NCBI RefSeq assembly: GCF_029962835.1
Contig: NC_080582.1
Location: 76,566,177 to 76,630,176 of the forward strand
DNA length: 64,000 bases
Origin: Magnolia sinica
Taxonomy: Eukaryota; Streptophyta; Magnoliopsida; Magnoliales; Magnoliaceae
Direction: 5' to 3'
This document shows, piece by piece, positions 47,950 to 57,989 of this stretch. The translations under genes and the position numbers were made by a program. The notes under the pieces are model-generated. The model was not told where the DNA came from, made no database searches, and saw nothing but the letters and a program-made list of their open reading frames with translations. Position 1 is the stretch's first letter, and each line of letters starts with the position of its first letter.

Positions 47950-48910
47950 CTAGAATGATTGGGACGGAAGTGGGGCCCACTTAAGCCTCAAATGAGTTAC
48001 GGACCAGCGGTCCAAAATGGACAAATTGATGGGCCCAGTGGGCAGCGTGGGTCCGGTCCAAACCGTGGACTGGTTTGGGACCCAAAATGAACCAACGTGC
48101 AGAAGGCCTTAGGGCCTCGTTTGATCAGTTGTGGGGCCCGCCAATGGCCCCAACAATCATCCGTTCAACTCTTTGTATAGTGCGAAATCTTAGCCGTTGG
48201 ATCGTTATTTTGGTTTGTGTATCAAAACCGTTTTGCTGGAGTTTGTGGGGCCCACTAATGGCCCCCAAAACCTCCATCAAGTCAACCTTGCTTGAGCATG
48301 AAATGCTTCTAAAGTTCGATTGTTTTTCTAATATTATAAATCTTAATGTCTAGACTTCAAGTGTTGTGTTTGTAAAATAGGTTTGTTGATGTAACTTGGG
48401 ACTAAAGTGGGGCCCACCTAAGGCTTATCACGCCAAGAATTTGTGGTCCAAAATGGACCGGCAAGCGGCGCCCACGCTGCCACGTTTTGGGCAGCATGTG
48501 AGGCCCACTTGTGGTCTCTTATGAAGAAATTGATCGAGGCCGTCCTAGGCCTAGGGCGTGGAGAGCTTGATGGCCCTCTTTTTCGATCCAATGTGGGGCC
48601 CACTAATGGCCCAAAGATCTTCTATGTGAAGTCCGCAGATTTGTAGAAAGTTCAGTCTAAATTTCTTCATATGATTGATGTTCCGATTTTTAAATCGTCA
48701 CCATTGATCTTTTATGATAATGGGGCAGAACTGGATGTCACTTTGGACCTAAAGTGGGACCCATTTATAAATCATTCTAGGAGCAAATTAATGGCCCATT
48801 AATATAGACCAGGAAGTGGGTCCCACTTGCGGTCCACTAAGAAAACGCCGGTTGATGCCCTTAGACCATGTTTTAAGCCTAGACATGGTGCCCACTCACT
48901 AAGGGCCCAA
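47950..48910. repeat. Degenerate tandem repeats with 'gtggggcccactaatggcc'
   Basis: Three partial units of about 300-400 bp (near 47955, 48400 and 48735), each beginning 'gggac..aagtgggGCCCAC', followed by a 'ggtccaaaatggac' block (first two) and one or two 'ggggcccactaatggcc' blocks. The arrangement could be the U3 of an LTR ending at 50658. Confidence 0.55.
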
Positions 48911-49439
48911 TAACATATCAGTAAGCACATGTCTTAAAACTCTCTAAAAACCTGTCTCTTGTGTGATGGTTGGTATATGAATCAGATTGTCACAATGGTC
49001 GAAATGTGGACTAATCGGACCAATCGATCAAGATCACCCAATCACTCATTTTTTGTATGCATTTGTTTTATTAAAATCCAAGTTTTCCTCCTTGATCGAC
49101 CCCATCACTATCGGGCCTAATTCAGGCCCATGTGATAATTTAGACTAGACCGCACTTGGGCACTTGAACGACCCATGTGGGATAATTGATTTAAACATAT
49201 ATGAGACTCAACACATGGAAATACCTAATAACCTTTGGAAATTATATGCCTAAGTGGGCTATTAGTGAGATCGAGTAAGTCTATGATAGATCGTGGAATT
49301 AGCCCTGCTTTGTTTATAGTTGGTCCATTCCATCCCACCCAAATAAAGTCGTTTTCTTATATATGTACCCGATTTGGATCCAAGTTAGGAAGGAGTTATT
49401 TTAGAGGGTTATTGTGAATAGGAAAGTATGTATTAGACA

Positions 49440-50658
49440 AGTTAGTAGGCCGAAAGCACCGTGAGGAGACACTTTCCCAAGCTTGCACCTAAGAAAGTCT
49501 TGGACAAAAAGAGAAGAAGCACTTCAAGTGCCACAAACATAGTGGCCGAGAGTGTTTTACCTACATTTTTTAATCGAATTGGGTGAGTGGTTCTGATCCA
49601 AGTAGGCAATTGCATTCATACATCATTCTATATTTAAAAAGTTCCCAACTTAAAATTTTTTATTTTTTAAAAATAGTCTCTTATTAAGAAAGTGCTATTT
49701 TAGAATGTTTATTTTTGGAAAGTTTATAAAACTACACATGTATTTCCATTTCTACATTTACCATGGACATATTAAGAACATTAGTTGAGAGGGTGAGAAT
49801 TGAATTAGAGTAGGTGAGGAATTGGTTGAGTGACTTGAGTGATTCTGAGTGCTATTTTGATTGATTTGAAATAAAGAGGAACATTGAGGCGTCTCCAGAG
49901 TTGAAAGTCTTTATTTTTATATGGTAACAATCAAGGTCTTCCTTAAATCCAGGACATGGGTCATGTCGGGATTGACCTCTGGTTGTCTAATGAGAGAATT
50001 GATGATAAACTCCTTTATAGAATTCAGTTTGTTAAGTTCTAAAGCTCATTATTATCCAACTGAAAAATAGAAATTTCAGATTTTGAGAGTGACTTAGCTT
50101 GGCCAATTGTGAGTGAATTGACCCTAGTGTTCATTAAGTAAATTGTACTAAGAATATCGGTGAAGAATAAACATGCATCTACATCACGCATTCATGCTTT
50201 TTATATCATTAACAATATACCATTTGTTTTACACTTTGAAAATCATTTGATGCTCTTATTTCGGAACTATCTCACTAAGCTGTGAAAAGCTCATCTCATT
50301 CAACTTGTTGACTTACAGGATAAGGAGACAATAAAAAGGCTTAATAATTGGCTGGATGAGTTTTACAACTAATCATTTACTTTAGATTTTCTTATTACTT
50401 GAGACACTTGGTGACATGGTTTGGAAGTTTAGTTATTCTGATGAATGATGTCAATGGAATTAATGATTTATGGCTAGAATAAAGTCTTTTTTTCTTTTCT
50501 TTTCTTTTCTTTTTTTTCCGTAATATCTACAACGGCATTGTGTAAATGTATCGTTGCGAAAGATGAATATGGATGTTTAATACTTTATCCCAGATCATGT
50601 TCCTTAACCTAAGGCTAGAGTTTGTCTTAACAATGGTTCCAAAGTTGGGGACATGACA
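49440..50658 (+). mobile_element. Possible Ty3 LTR remnant, U5 side
   Basis: Ends 'aaagttggggacatgaca' at 50658, like the end of the solo LTR (GGGGCGTGACA). 'aaaagctcatctcattcaacttg...acaggataagg' near 50285-50325 resembles the U5 of the same kind of LTR. Start not found. A polypyrimidine run lies at 50488-50518. Sequence 50659-51000 shows nothing. Confidence 0.3.
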
Positions 50659-50999
50659 CAAAGTTTGTAGAAGGAAATAAACAAAAGGCTGCTTATGCCC
50701 TTATATTGGGTTGTTTCCTGTTCATAGGATGGTGGTGATAGTCATGCATAAGATATGGGGTACTCGTTGATGAATGGACAGGATGCTGGTGTGTCCGGGT
50801 CGTGCAGGCTACGATCCACATCAGTGAGGCCATTTGGCAGGAGGTGAGTGTTAGGGCACATTTGGATGCCTGCAAGTTCTTTAAGGGATTGTTTGATTTT
50901 TCAAACCGCCTTATAAATATTTGCGAATGGGTAATGATTATTTAACATTGAAATTACAACAGCATTCCAAACCTGATATTGATAAGTACAATTTGTCTC

Positions 51000-51480
51000 T
51001 AAACCCGATGCGGAAAACAAAAAACAGTGGGGCATGCCTATGTGACTAATCTGCTCAACCCATCCCTTTCGCAAGCTCATTTTAGGGCATGAGCCAAAAA
51101 AAAAGGCAAATCCATAGCTCAAGTCAACCACTCCACAGCAAACAGTGGGATTTAAACACTTATCATTGAAAGCTTCTTAGGGTTCTAGAAGTTTTGGATG
51201 AAGTTGATATCTGTGTTTCCCTTTAACCATGCCTCTGTATCCTTTTGGACAGGTTAGATGACAAAAAACCTCAATGCAAGCCCAAAGAAGGAAATCGCTT
51301 TCAACAGTGGACCTCTTTAAAATCACTCTTTCTATGGTGTGGTCCACTTGAGCTTTGAATCTGCCTCATTTTTTTTTTTCCTTTTATCATAACGTACAAT
51401 GTTATGGTAAAACTGATGGATGGCGTGGATAAGTACTCACATACATCTAAGGTGAGGCCTACAAATGTAAGTTAGCTTTT
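51000..51480. mobile_element. Palindromic fold-back element
   Basis: Left arm 'cattttagggcatgagccaaaaaaaaaggcaaatcc...cacagcaaacagtggg' and inverted right arm 'ctatggtgtggtccacttgagctttgaatctgcctcatttt...acatacatctaagg' around 'ggttctagaagttttggatgaagttgatatc'. Ends not fixed. Confidence 0.65.
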
Positions 51481-51945
51481 TTGAGACCGATTTTCGAGGA
51501 AATATACACTTATTTCCATACCATGGCAAACATTTGTAAAAGGTAATAATGACTTACTTCCTTGCATTTATAGGTTGATTTGGAAAATCAAACAGATTTA
51601 AGTTGTAATTTATAGGTAATTCTATGGATGTAAACGGTGAGTTAGAAGTTTATTTATTTTTTATATTTTATTTTTTATTTTTTAAATATAAAGTGCAAGT
51701 TACTTAAAGGTAAATTGATTTTTATGTTTGAATAACCTATATATTAGTTACGGGTAAGAAATTATATATTTACAACAAGCATAACTTGGACTAGAGAATC
51801 ATTTCAAAATTTGATTAATACATAAAAAAGCTTGTTACAAAGTATGGCATTTTGTCAAATCCATCTAAACGAATGGTTGAGCTGATTCTTAAACTAAACT
51901 AATGATTAGGAGGGCTATGAAAATGAGCCCTCATGCTCAAGACAC

Positions 51946-52069
51946 CTTTTTTTTTTTTTGTTAGCTTGTTAGTACACCCACTGTCAGTTCACTGTTAGCC
52001 ACCCCCCCTAAGGAAATCGATTCCAAGACCATGTTGAAACGAGGTATCTTTCACTCAGTCTACCACTTG
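51946..52069 (-). mobile_element. SINE, copy 2
   Basis: On the minus strand it reads GTGGTAGACTGAGTGAAAG, CGTTTCAACATGGTCTTGG, then a B-box-like AATCGATTTCC and 'gtggctaacagtgaactgac' and ends in an A-rich tail (the T-run at 51947-51959), matching copy 1 at 18226-18387 nearly throughout. Flanks 'tcatgctcaagacac' (51931-51945) and 'tcatactcaaaacac' (52070-52084) form a 15-bp target duplication with two mismatches. It lies just downstream of the LRR-only gene. Confidence 0.88.
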
Positions 52070-52213
52070 TCATACTCAAAACACATGTAATATAGAGTTG
52101 TAACTTAATGCAAGCAACAAGAAAGCGAAATATTCTTATTTTCAATACAAAATATATTTACAATATTGTAATGGGAGAAACATACAAACAAACTACATTA
52201 ACCATCTTCTACT

Positions 52214-53989
52214 CTACTTGCAAACTGGCACACCGGGGATTGACCCACATATGTGTGGATTGCCGAGGAACGAGAGAGACGTGAAGTTCGTGAACCTTCC
52301 GCTCGTGGGTATCGGTCCATTGAAATCATTATATGAGAGGTTCAGCTGAACAAGACTAAGGGAACCCCCAAGGCTGACCGGGATCTCGCCAGACAATGAA
52401 TTGAAGGAGATGTCAAGCGATTCAAGGTTCTCAGGCAATTCTAACATACTAGGAAGCTTCCCTTCGAGTGAATTATGTGAGAGATTGATCATGCGAGCAG
52501 CAGCACAGCCCTCTAGCTGAGGGAATATGCTGCCATGGAAACTGTTCGACGATAGATCAATCTCATGGACGCTTTTCATATTGCTTAGCTCTAACGGCAG
52601 TGGACCATTTATCAGATTGTGTGAGAGATTCAAGAAATTTTCCATCAGGGTTAGTCCAAATATTTCTTTGGGAATTGCTGTTAATCTGTTGAAAGATACA
52701 TCCAACTTGTTTAAGGACTCGCACCTTCCTATAGAAGGTGAGATTCCTGAAAGCTTGTTTTCTTGAAGAAAAAGATCACTGAGTAAGGTAAGGTTTCCTA
52801 GATTACCTGGGACTTCACCCGATAATCTATTTTTCGATAAATCGAGCTGACTCAACCTGTCAATCTGTCCGATTGATGGTGGAATTGGGCCGATCAGCAA
52901 ATTGTTGGCTAAGATGAGCGATTGCAGGTTCTGCAATCGGCCTATCTTATCTGGGATCGTCCCATTTAGGAGGTTGCTTGATAAGTTGAGCACCATGAGA
53001 TTGGAGAGATTGACTATGGTGGGTGGGATCGACCCGAATATCTGGTTGTCTTGGAGATATATGCTTGATAAGTTCATCCCGAGCTGATCGATGGTGGTTG
53101 GCAATTGACCTCCAAGGCCCATTCCCGCCAATTCAATGCCCTGCAGGTGAGTGCAGTTCGAAAGGGCACTGAAGAATGGGGCAAGATTGGTGTTGTGATC
53201 ATGGCTCGTGAAAAGGTTATTGGATAGGAGGAGGAGTTCGAGGAGTTTCCATCTGCTGACGGTTTGGGTGGGCAGTTCGCCGGAAAGGCTGTTGTTCTCC
53301 ACATCCAACCATTTCAAAATGGTGCAATTCGAGAGAGATGGAGGAAGTTTCCCACTCAAATTATTCGAATATAGCTGGAGGAACATTAGGCTGAGGAGAC
53401 GGTTTCCTATCTCCGGCGGGATTTCTCCGTGGAGGGCGTTTTCAGATAAATCTATGTAGCCTAATGATGTGCAATTGTACAAGATTGACGAGGGGATGAT
53501 ACCTGTGAGGTGGTTTCCTTTAAGGTCTATAAAAAAGAGTCCAGAAAGGAGGGAGAGTGAATCAGGGATTGGACCGTGGAGGAGGTTTCCGAAGAGGTTG
53601 AGTTCGTTGAGGCGCCATAGGGAGCTCAGTTCAGGTGGTATGGGCCCCACGAGGTTGTTTTCGGATAGGTCTAGTAAGCGTAGCCCAGTGAGATTGGAGA
53701 GGAATGGAGAGAGCGGGCCATGAATGCCGCCACCGTTGAGCCTGAGTTGCTCCACACGGTTCTGCTGATAGTTGCACACCACACCTGTGAAGTTGCAGAC
53801 ATTGGATGAATTTTGCCAGTCTGCAAGAACAGCTTGAGAGTCTTCGGTAATGGCGTCCTTAAACGCCAGGAGTGCTGCCTTGTCATTGAGAATTGTAAGA
53901 TGGTGATGGATCAATGGTTGGGCTGTGGTGTAGATTATAGGTAGAAAGAGTAGTAGAAAGACTAGCTTCTTCGTCGACTGGATCTCCAT
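52214..53989 (-). CDS. LRR-only receptor-like protein, truncated paralogue of the receptor kinase
   Basis: 591 residues from the ATG at 53989, aligned with the kinase paralogue over its whole ectodomain at high identity: signal peptide (KKLVFLLLFLPIIYTTAQP), LRRNT cap with NVCNFTGVVCN, about 20 LRRs and the C-terminal Cys cap NPHICGSIPGVPVC, then one Lys and a stop. The paralogue continues with a basic stretch, a membrane span and a kinase; here nucleotide similarity continues for only about 20 bp past the stop and I find no kinase sequence farther downstream. The product, if made, should be secreted to the apoplast. The frame is open over 1.8 kb, which argues against long neutral decay. No intron is needed. 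It could be a decoy, a co-receptor, or a young pseudogene. Confidence 0.9.
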   Translation of the reverse strand: MEIQSTKKLVFLLLFLPIIYTTAQPLIHHHLTILNDKAALLAFKDAITEDSQAVLADWQNSSNVCNFTGVVCNYQQNRVEQLRLNGGGIHGPLSPFLSNLTGLRLLDLSENNLVGPIPPELSSLWRLNELNLFGNLLHGPIPDSLSLLSGLFFIDLKGNHLTGIIPSSILYNCTSLGYIDLSENALHGEIPPEIGNRLLSLMFLQLYSNNLSGKLPPSLSNCTILKWLDVENNSLSGELPTQTVSRWKLLELLLLSNNLFTSHDHNTNLAPFFSALSNCTHLQGIELAGMGLGGQLPTTIDQLGMNLSSIYLQDNQIFGSIPPTIVNLSNLMVLNLSSNLLNGTIPDKIGRLQNLQSLILANNLLIGPIPPSIGQIDRLSQLDLSKNRLSGEVPGNLGNLTLLSDLFLQENKLSGISPSIGRCESLNKLDVSFNRLTAIPKEIFGLTLMENFLNLSHNLINGPLPLELSNMKSVHEIDLSSNSFHGSIFPQLEGCAAARMINLSHNSLEGKLPSMLELPENLESLDISFNSLSGEIPVSLGGSLSLVQLNLSYNDFNGPIPTSGRFTNFTSLSFLGNPHICGSIPGVPVCK

Positions 53990-54775
53990 CTCCAAAGTAG
54001 CAATGATTTGTATGGAGAAAGCTTCAGTGCCTAATTATCACTTCCATGGCAGTTACACCAAGTTTTGAGTATAAGCGATTGGTGTAAACCGTCTTATCTT
54101 AGATCAATCCCGTTGTGTCGAAGACCACTTATTTATATTGTTAGTGTGCATTAATCGTTAGTAATTTCGAGTGGTGGGTCCCAACTCACAGTGACCGCAT
54201 GATCACAATCCGACTATTTTGGATAATCACATAAATGGAAATTTTTAGTGTAAGTTGCATTGGGTTGAGAAAGAGAGAGAAAGGGAAGTAATATTTCAAT
54301 GGTTGCAGTGGATTGGAGAGAGAGATCGAGTGGGAAGTAATATTTCAGTGGTTGCACTGTGTTGGGGAGAGCGAGGGAGAGATATTTCATGGAGTTTTCT
54401 ATTTAGACAGTGATTTGTTGGGGTACTTAGATCTTTGCTTTGCACGAGCGCGGCATTTTTATATAGTGGGTGCTTATTGCTTAATCCTTTCCACGAGTAC
54501 AGCATTATATAGTGGGTGCTTAATCGTTTCCCATTTTGGAGCATTCGACACCGTTAGATTTGGATTGATGGAAAGGATTAGCTGTCTGAATAGATTACGG
54601 CTGGATTTGATGAACCATATCGCTGTCTGATCATTGGTCAGATGGTCAGAGGGTAATGGGAAGTAAGCCACAGGTGTTCACACTACCTCTTCAAAATTCT
54701 ATGCTGGTGGGACCCACTTCTTAGAATCAGTCGACCAATCATCAACACTGAGATGTTGCTACTCGTGTTTCAGAG
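53990..54775 (-). promoter_or_regulatory. Upstream region of the LRR-only gene
   Basis: Collinear with 23687-24350 of the receptor kinase locus. A TATA-like CAATATAAAT lies at 54131-54140, about 145 bp before the ATG. A short tandem duplication ('aagtaatatttca.tggttgca.tg', about 54287-54365) and short GA runs take the place of the long (GA)n of the other copy, and a second small duplication ('gtgggtgcttaat.g/c tt', about 54465-54535) is present. The conserved TATA region suggests the duplicate was born with its own promoter. Confidence 0.6.
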
Positions 54776-54782
54776 GAGGGGA

Positions 54783-55290
54783 GCGGATTAGGTTAGGCAC
54801 CGTACTCACCCAAGGCGGTTCGACCCTTACGGTGGGGCCGACCTTGATTAATGTATTTTATATCCACGCCGTCTGTCCTTTTTTCTGGATCGTTCGAGGG
54901 CACTGTCCAAAAATGAAGCAGATCCGATTATCAGGTGGACCATGCAATAGGAAACAGTTGTGATCGAACGCCCTACCATTAAAAACTTCTTAGGGCGTAC
55001 CTTAAGTTTTCCATAGTGTTTATTTACCATCCAATCTGTTGATAAGGTCATATAGGCATGAATGAAGGGGAAAAACAAATATCAGCTTGATCCAAAACTT
55101 TCGTGGCCCATGAATGGTCAATCACCACTGTTTTTTGTGGCATGGTCCACTTGATAATTGGATCTGCTTCATCTTTGGGATAATGACCTAAAATGATACG
55201 GAGAAATGGATGGATGGCATGGATATAGAATTCATATATCATATGTCCTATGGTAACGGACGCACCATCTTGGGCGAATCCGGGTCTCAC
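54783..55290. mobile_element. Palindromic fold-back element, decayed
   Basis: Left end 'ggagcggattaggttaggc', left arm with 'ttgattaatgtattttatatccacgccgtc', centre with 'ccatccaatctgttgataaggtcatataggcatgaatgaagg', right arm 'tggtccacttgataattgg...ggcatggatatagaattcatatatcat'. It sits where the paralogous locus has the Mutator-like element 24390-24974. Confidence 0.65.
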
Positions 55291-55292
55291 CT

Positions 55293-55998
55293 GATGGGTA
55301 TTTTCAGGTGGGGCATTGATTGTTCGGATGTAATGAAGCGGATTGGGTGGTGTGCCTCGCACCACCCATCTCCATGTTGCGTTGACGTGGTAGAGTTCCG
55401 TGAGCCCACTATGATGTACGTATTTTATCCCCCACCGGCCATCAATTTTGCAAGGTCATTTTACAACATGACACAAATCCAACCTAAGAAGAGGAGAATG
55501 GTTGAGAGAAGAAATTTGAAAGTCTACATAAAAACTATGATGGGTATTTTCAGGTGGGGCATTGATTGTTCAGATGTAATGAAGTGGATTGGGTGGTGTG
55601 CCTCGCACCACCCACCTCCATGTTGTGTTGACGTGGTAGAGTTCCGTGAGCCCGTCCATCAATTTTGCAAGGTCATTTTACAACATGACACAAATCCAAC
55701 CTAAGAAGATGAGAATGGTTGAGAGAAGAAATTTGAAAGTCTACATAAACACTATGATGGGTATTTTCAGGTGGGACATTGATTGATCGGATGTAATGAA
55801 GCAGATTGGGTGGTGTGCCTCGCACCACCCACCTCCATGTTGCGTTGATATGGTAGAGTTCCGTGAGCCCACTGATGTATGTATTTTATCCCTCACTGTC
55901 CATCAATTTTGCAAGGTCATTTTACAACATGACACAAATCCAACCTAAGAAGACGAGAATGGTTGAGAGAAGAAATTTGAAAGTCTACCTAAACACTA
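55293..55998. repeat. Three tandem copies of a unit of about 245 bp
   Basis: Units start at 55293, 55539 and 55756 with 'gatgggtattttcaggtgg' and contain 'gaagcggattgggtggtgtg', the small perfect hairpin GGTGGTGTGCCTCGCACCACC, 'gttgacgtggtagagttccg' and 'aacatgacacaaatccaacc'. The middle unit lacks about 29 bp after 'ccgtgagccc'. The unit is a partial fold-back element that multiplied in tandem. The open frame 55210-55704 is a by-product. Confidence 0.93.
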
Positions 55999-56908
55999 AA
56001 AAATAATAATAATAGTAATAATAATAAAAACAACAACTATCCCATACATCAGAGTAATAACATTTGAAATTTCTGAAACATCACAGAAATTAACTAAGTG
56101 AAGAAACACATAGAAATAGATGAAATTTTTTGTTAAGCCCGGTTTCAAGTAATGATATTACAGAACCCATTTGTCTGTTACTCGTCCAAAGGAAAAGAAG
56201 TGAACAAATAAGCTTGTCTCCACTCCAAGTAGATATGAAGAAATTCAAACAATGAAATGTATGCCTAAATAGTTGACATAATATGCTTATTCAAAGGGTA
56301 ATTGTCAACAAAAATGGCAACATACTTCCATTTTCTCTGTAATAACTTAGTCCATTAACCAAAAATGGCAACATACTACCATTTTCTCAGCATCGGCAGT
56401 GCTTATCACACGCGTGACTCTAATTGCAAGATATGCGAGTCATAATCATTTAACCCCCCAACAGATTTGCTGGCGAAACCCACATAGGCAGTCACTGTCG
56501 ATATTTCGAGAAGATGGAAGATTGGAGAAGGTGCAGAGAGTTGGAAGTCAGCTTTTTGTTCTGTTTTTTGGTTTAATCTTTTTCTTTTTCCCGTTTTCAG
56601 ACATTGATCTCTTCTAAGGTTATAGAAATTATACTACTGTTTTTTTTTTTTGCTGTAAAAGGTTTTGGACCACCAGAGATGGGGTCATGCATGAATAAAA
56701 AAAGAAATAGATTGTTTCTGTCAATTAGACCCCTAGCAATATCATACCCAATAGTTTTTTTTATTGAGAAGAAAAAAAATGGGAAGGGAAGAAGACTTCT
56801 TACCAAATCATGGCAAGAGATATCAATACAAGACCCCATGTTCCACCATCTAAGGAAATAGGTGAAAAAAATGGACCATGGAAAATACACTTAGATCAAA
56901 GTGCATAC
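55999..56908. other. Intergenic, no gene seen
   Basis: AT-rich with (TAA)n-like repeats near 56004-56030 and a short repeat 'aaaaatggcaacatact' (56312 and 56361). No coding region supported. Confidence 0.5.
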
Positions 56909-57482
56909 TGTAAGAACTCTATTTGGTGGGCCTTACTGATCAAAAGTCTGGATTGTCATTCAGTTGGACTGAATGATTGAGTAGACCAGTGGGCCCTACT
57001 TCAGGTGATCTACTGCGCAACTCTAATTGCGCAGCAATGCGTATTAGGGCTGGAATGTTGTAGCTGTTCATGCAGACAACAATTTAAGTGGAACTAGGAC
57101 TCATCAATGTGGAGCGTGGGAGAGAGAGTTTTGACGAGTTTCAAACTCTCTCTCCACAGTCTCTATATAAGAGAGCTAGGTCCCCTACACCACGGTAGAA
57201 TTCGAGTCTCATCTTTTGAGTTGTAAAAAGGGTGTGAAGGAGAGGAAGATCCTAAGCTCTATCAGTATTCTAGTATTATTATCCGGCTTCTATGGCGGCG
57301 TCACATCTAGGTACATTATCTGAACCCTTGATCCCCATATCCTATGCACAGATATATTCGTGGGCCTATTCCGCATATAGATTAAATCCCACACATACGT
57401 GAGGAATACCTTCTAGTCAAAGACGAAGAACGAGCAGAGACTGCCGAATCTCTTCAAATCTGTATGCTTCGGTGCGGCTGCA
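56909..57482 (+). mobile_element. Possible copia-type LTR
   Basis: Starts TGTAAGAACTC, has a strong TATA box in 'tctctatataagagagc' (about 57163-57180), and ends GCGGCTGCA at 57482, followed within a few bases by 'ccgtatcaagc', which resembles a decayed initiator-tRNA-Met primer site. Length 574 bp suits a copia LTR. No second LTR or recognisable copia domain was found, so the call is tentative; it could also be the promoter of an unrecognised gene. Confidence 0.45.
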
Positions 57483-57491
57483 AGGTCCGTA

Positions 57492-57935
57492 TCAAGCATA
57501 AGGACCCACATGTATCAGAAAATCTCCTGACGGAAGGAGAATATGATGGGAAGATAAGAGGCAAATACACATCTGGAGTGAACTACTCCTCTCTACAAGC
57601 CATGGGTACCTGTTTCCCTTGATGGAGTGCTTCTCCCTCTCCCAAGATGAATGACACACAACTTGAATAATTAATGATCGATTTCCCGCCATTTAGGTCC
57701 AACACCCTTGCCATTACAGTCAATCCCTGCCGATGAAAACCCATCCCACAGTTTGTATGCTGCTTTCGGGAAGACAATGGGATGGGCTCGAGGATGAGAT
57801 TCGTGAGGGCGGAGAATCCAATAAGGGATATCGCAATCCCACTGAGATCATCCCATGTGCCCACTCAATGCAACTCGGTTGTATATCCATCCTCATCCAA
57901 ACAAGGCCAGTTTGGTCTGTTGTGGGCTTTGACAA
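57492..57935 (-). pseudogene. Unidentified minus-strand reading frames
   Basis: Two overlapping minus-strand frames (57864-57583, beginning GTWDDLSGIAISLIGFSALT, and 57935-57720) have balanced, non-repetitive composition unlike the AT-rich surroundings. I do not recognise either product. The stretch could be part of a mobile element linked to the LTR-like sequence on its left, a decayed gene fragment, or chance. Confidence 0.25.
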
Positions 57936-57989
57936 TCCTATCCCTCGTAATAAACCATAAATCAGATACCCAAACTCCCCCTAAGTGTA

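Noticed and set aside
52140-52213. A hidden kinase exon downstream of the LRR-only gene
   Set aside because: Similarity to the kinase paralogue ends about 20 bp past the stop; after that come AT-rich sequence and a SINE, and no GxGxxG, HxD or DFG frames were found down to about 50700.
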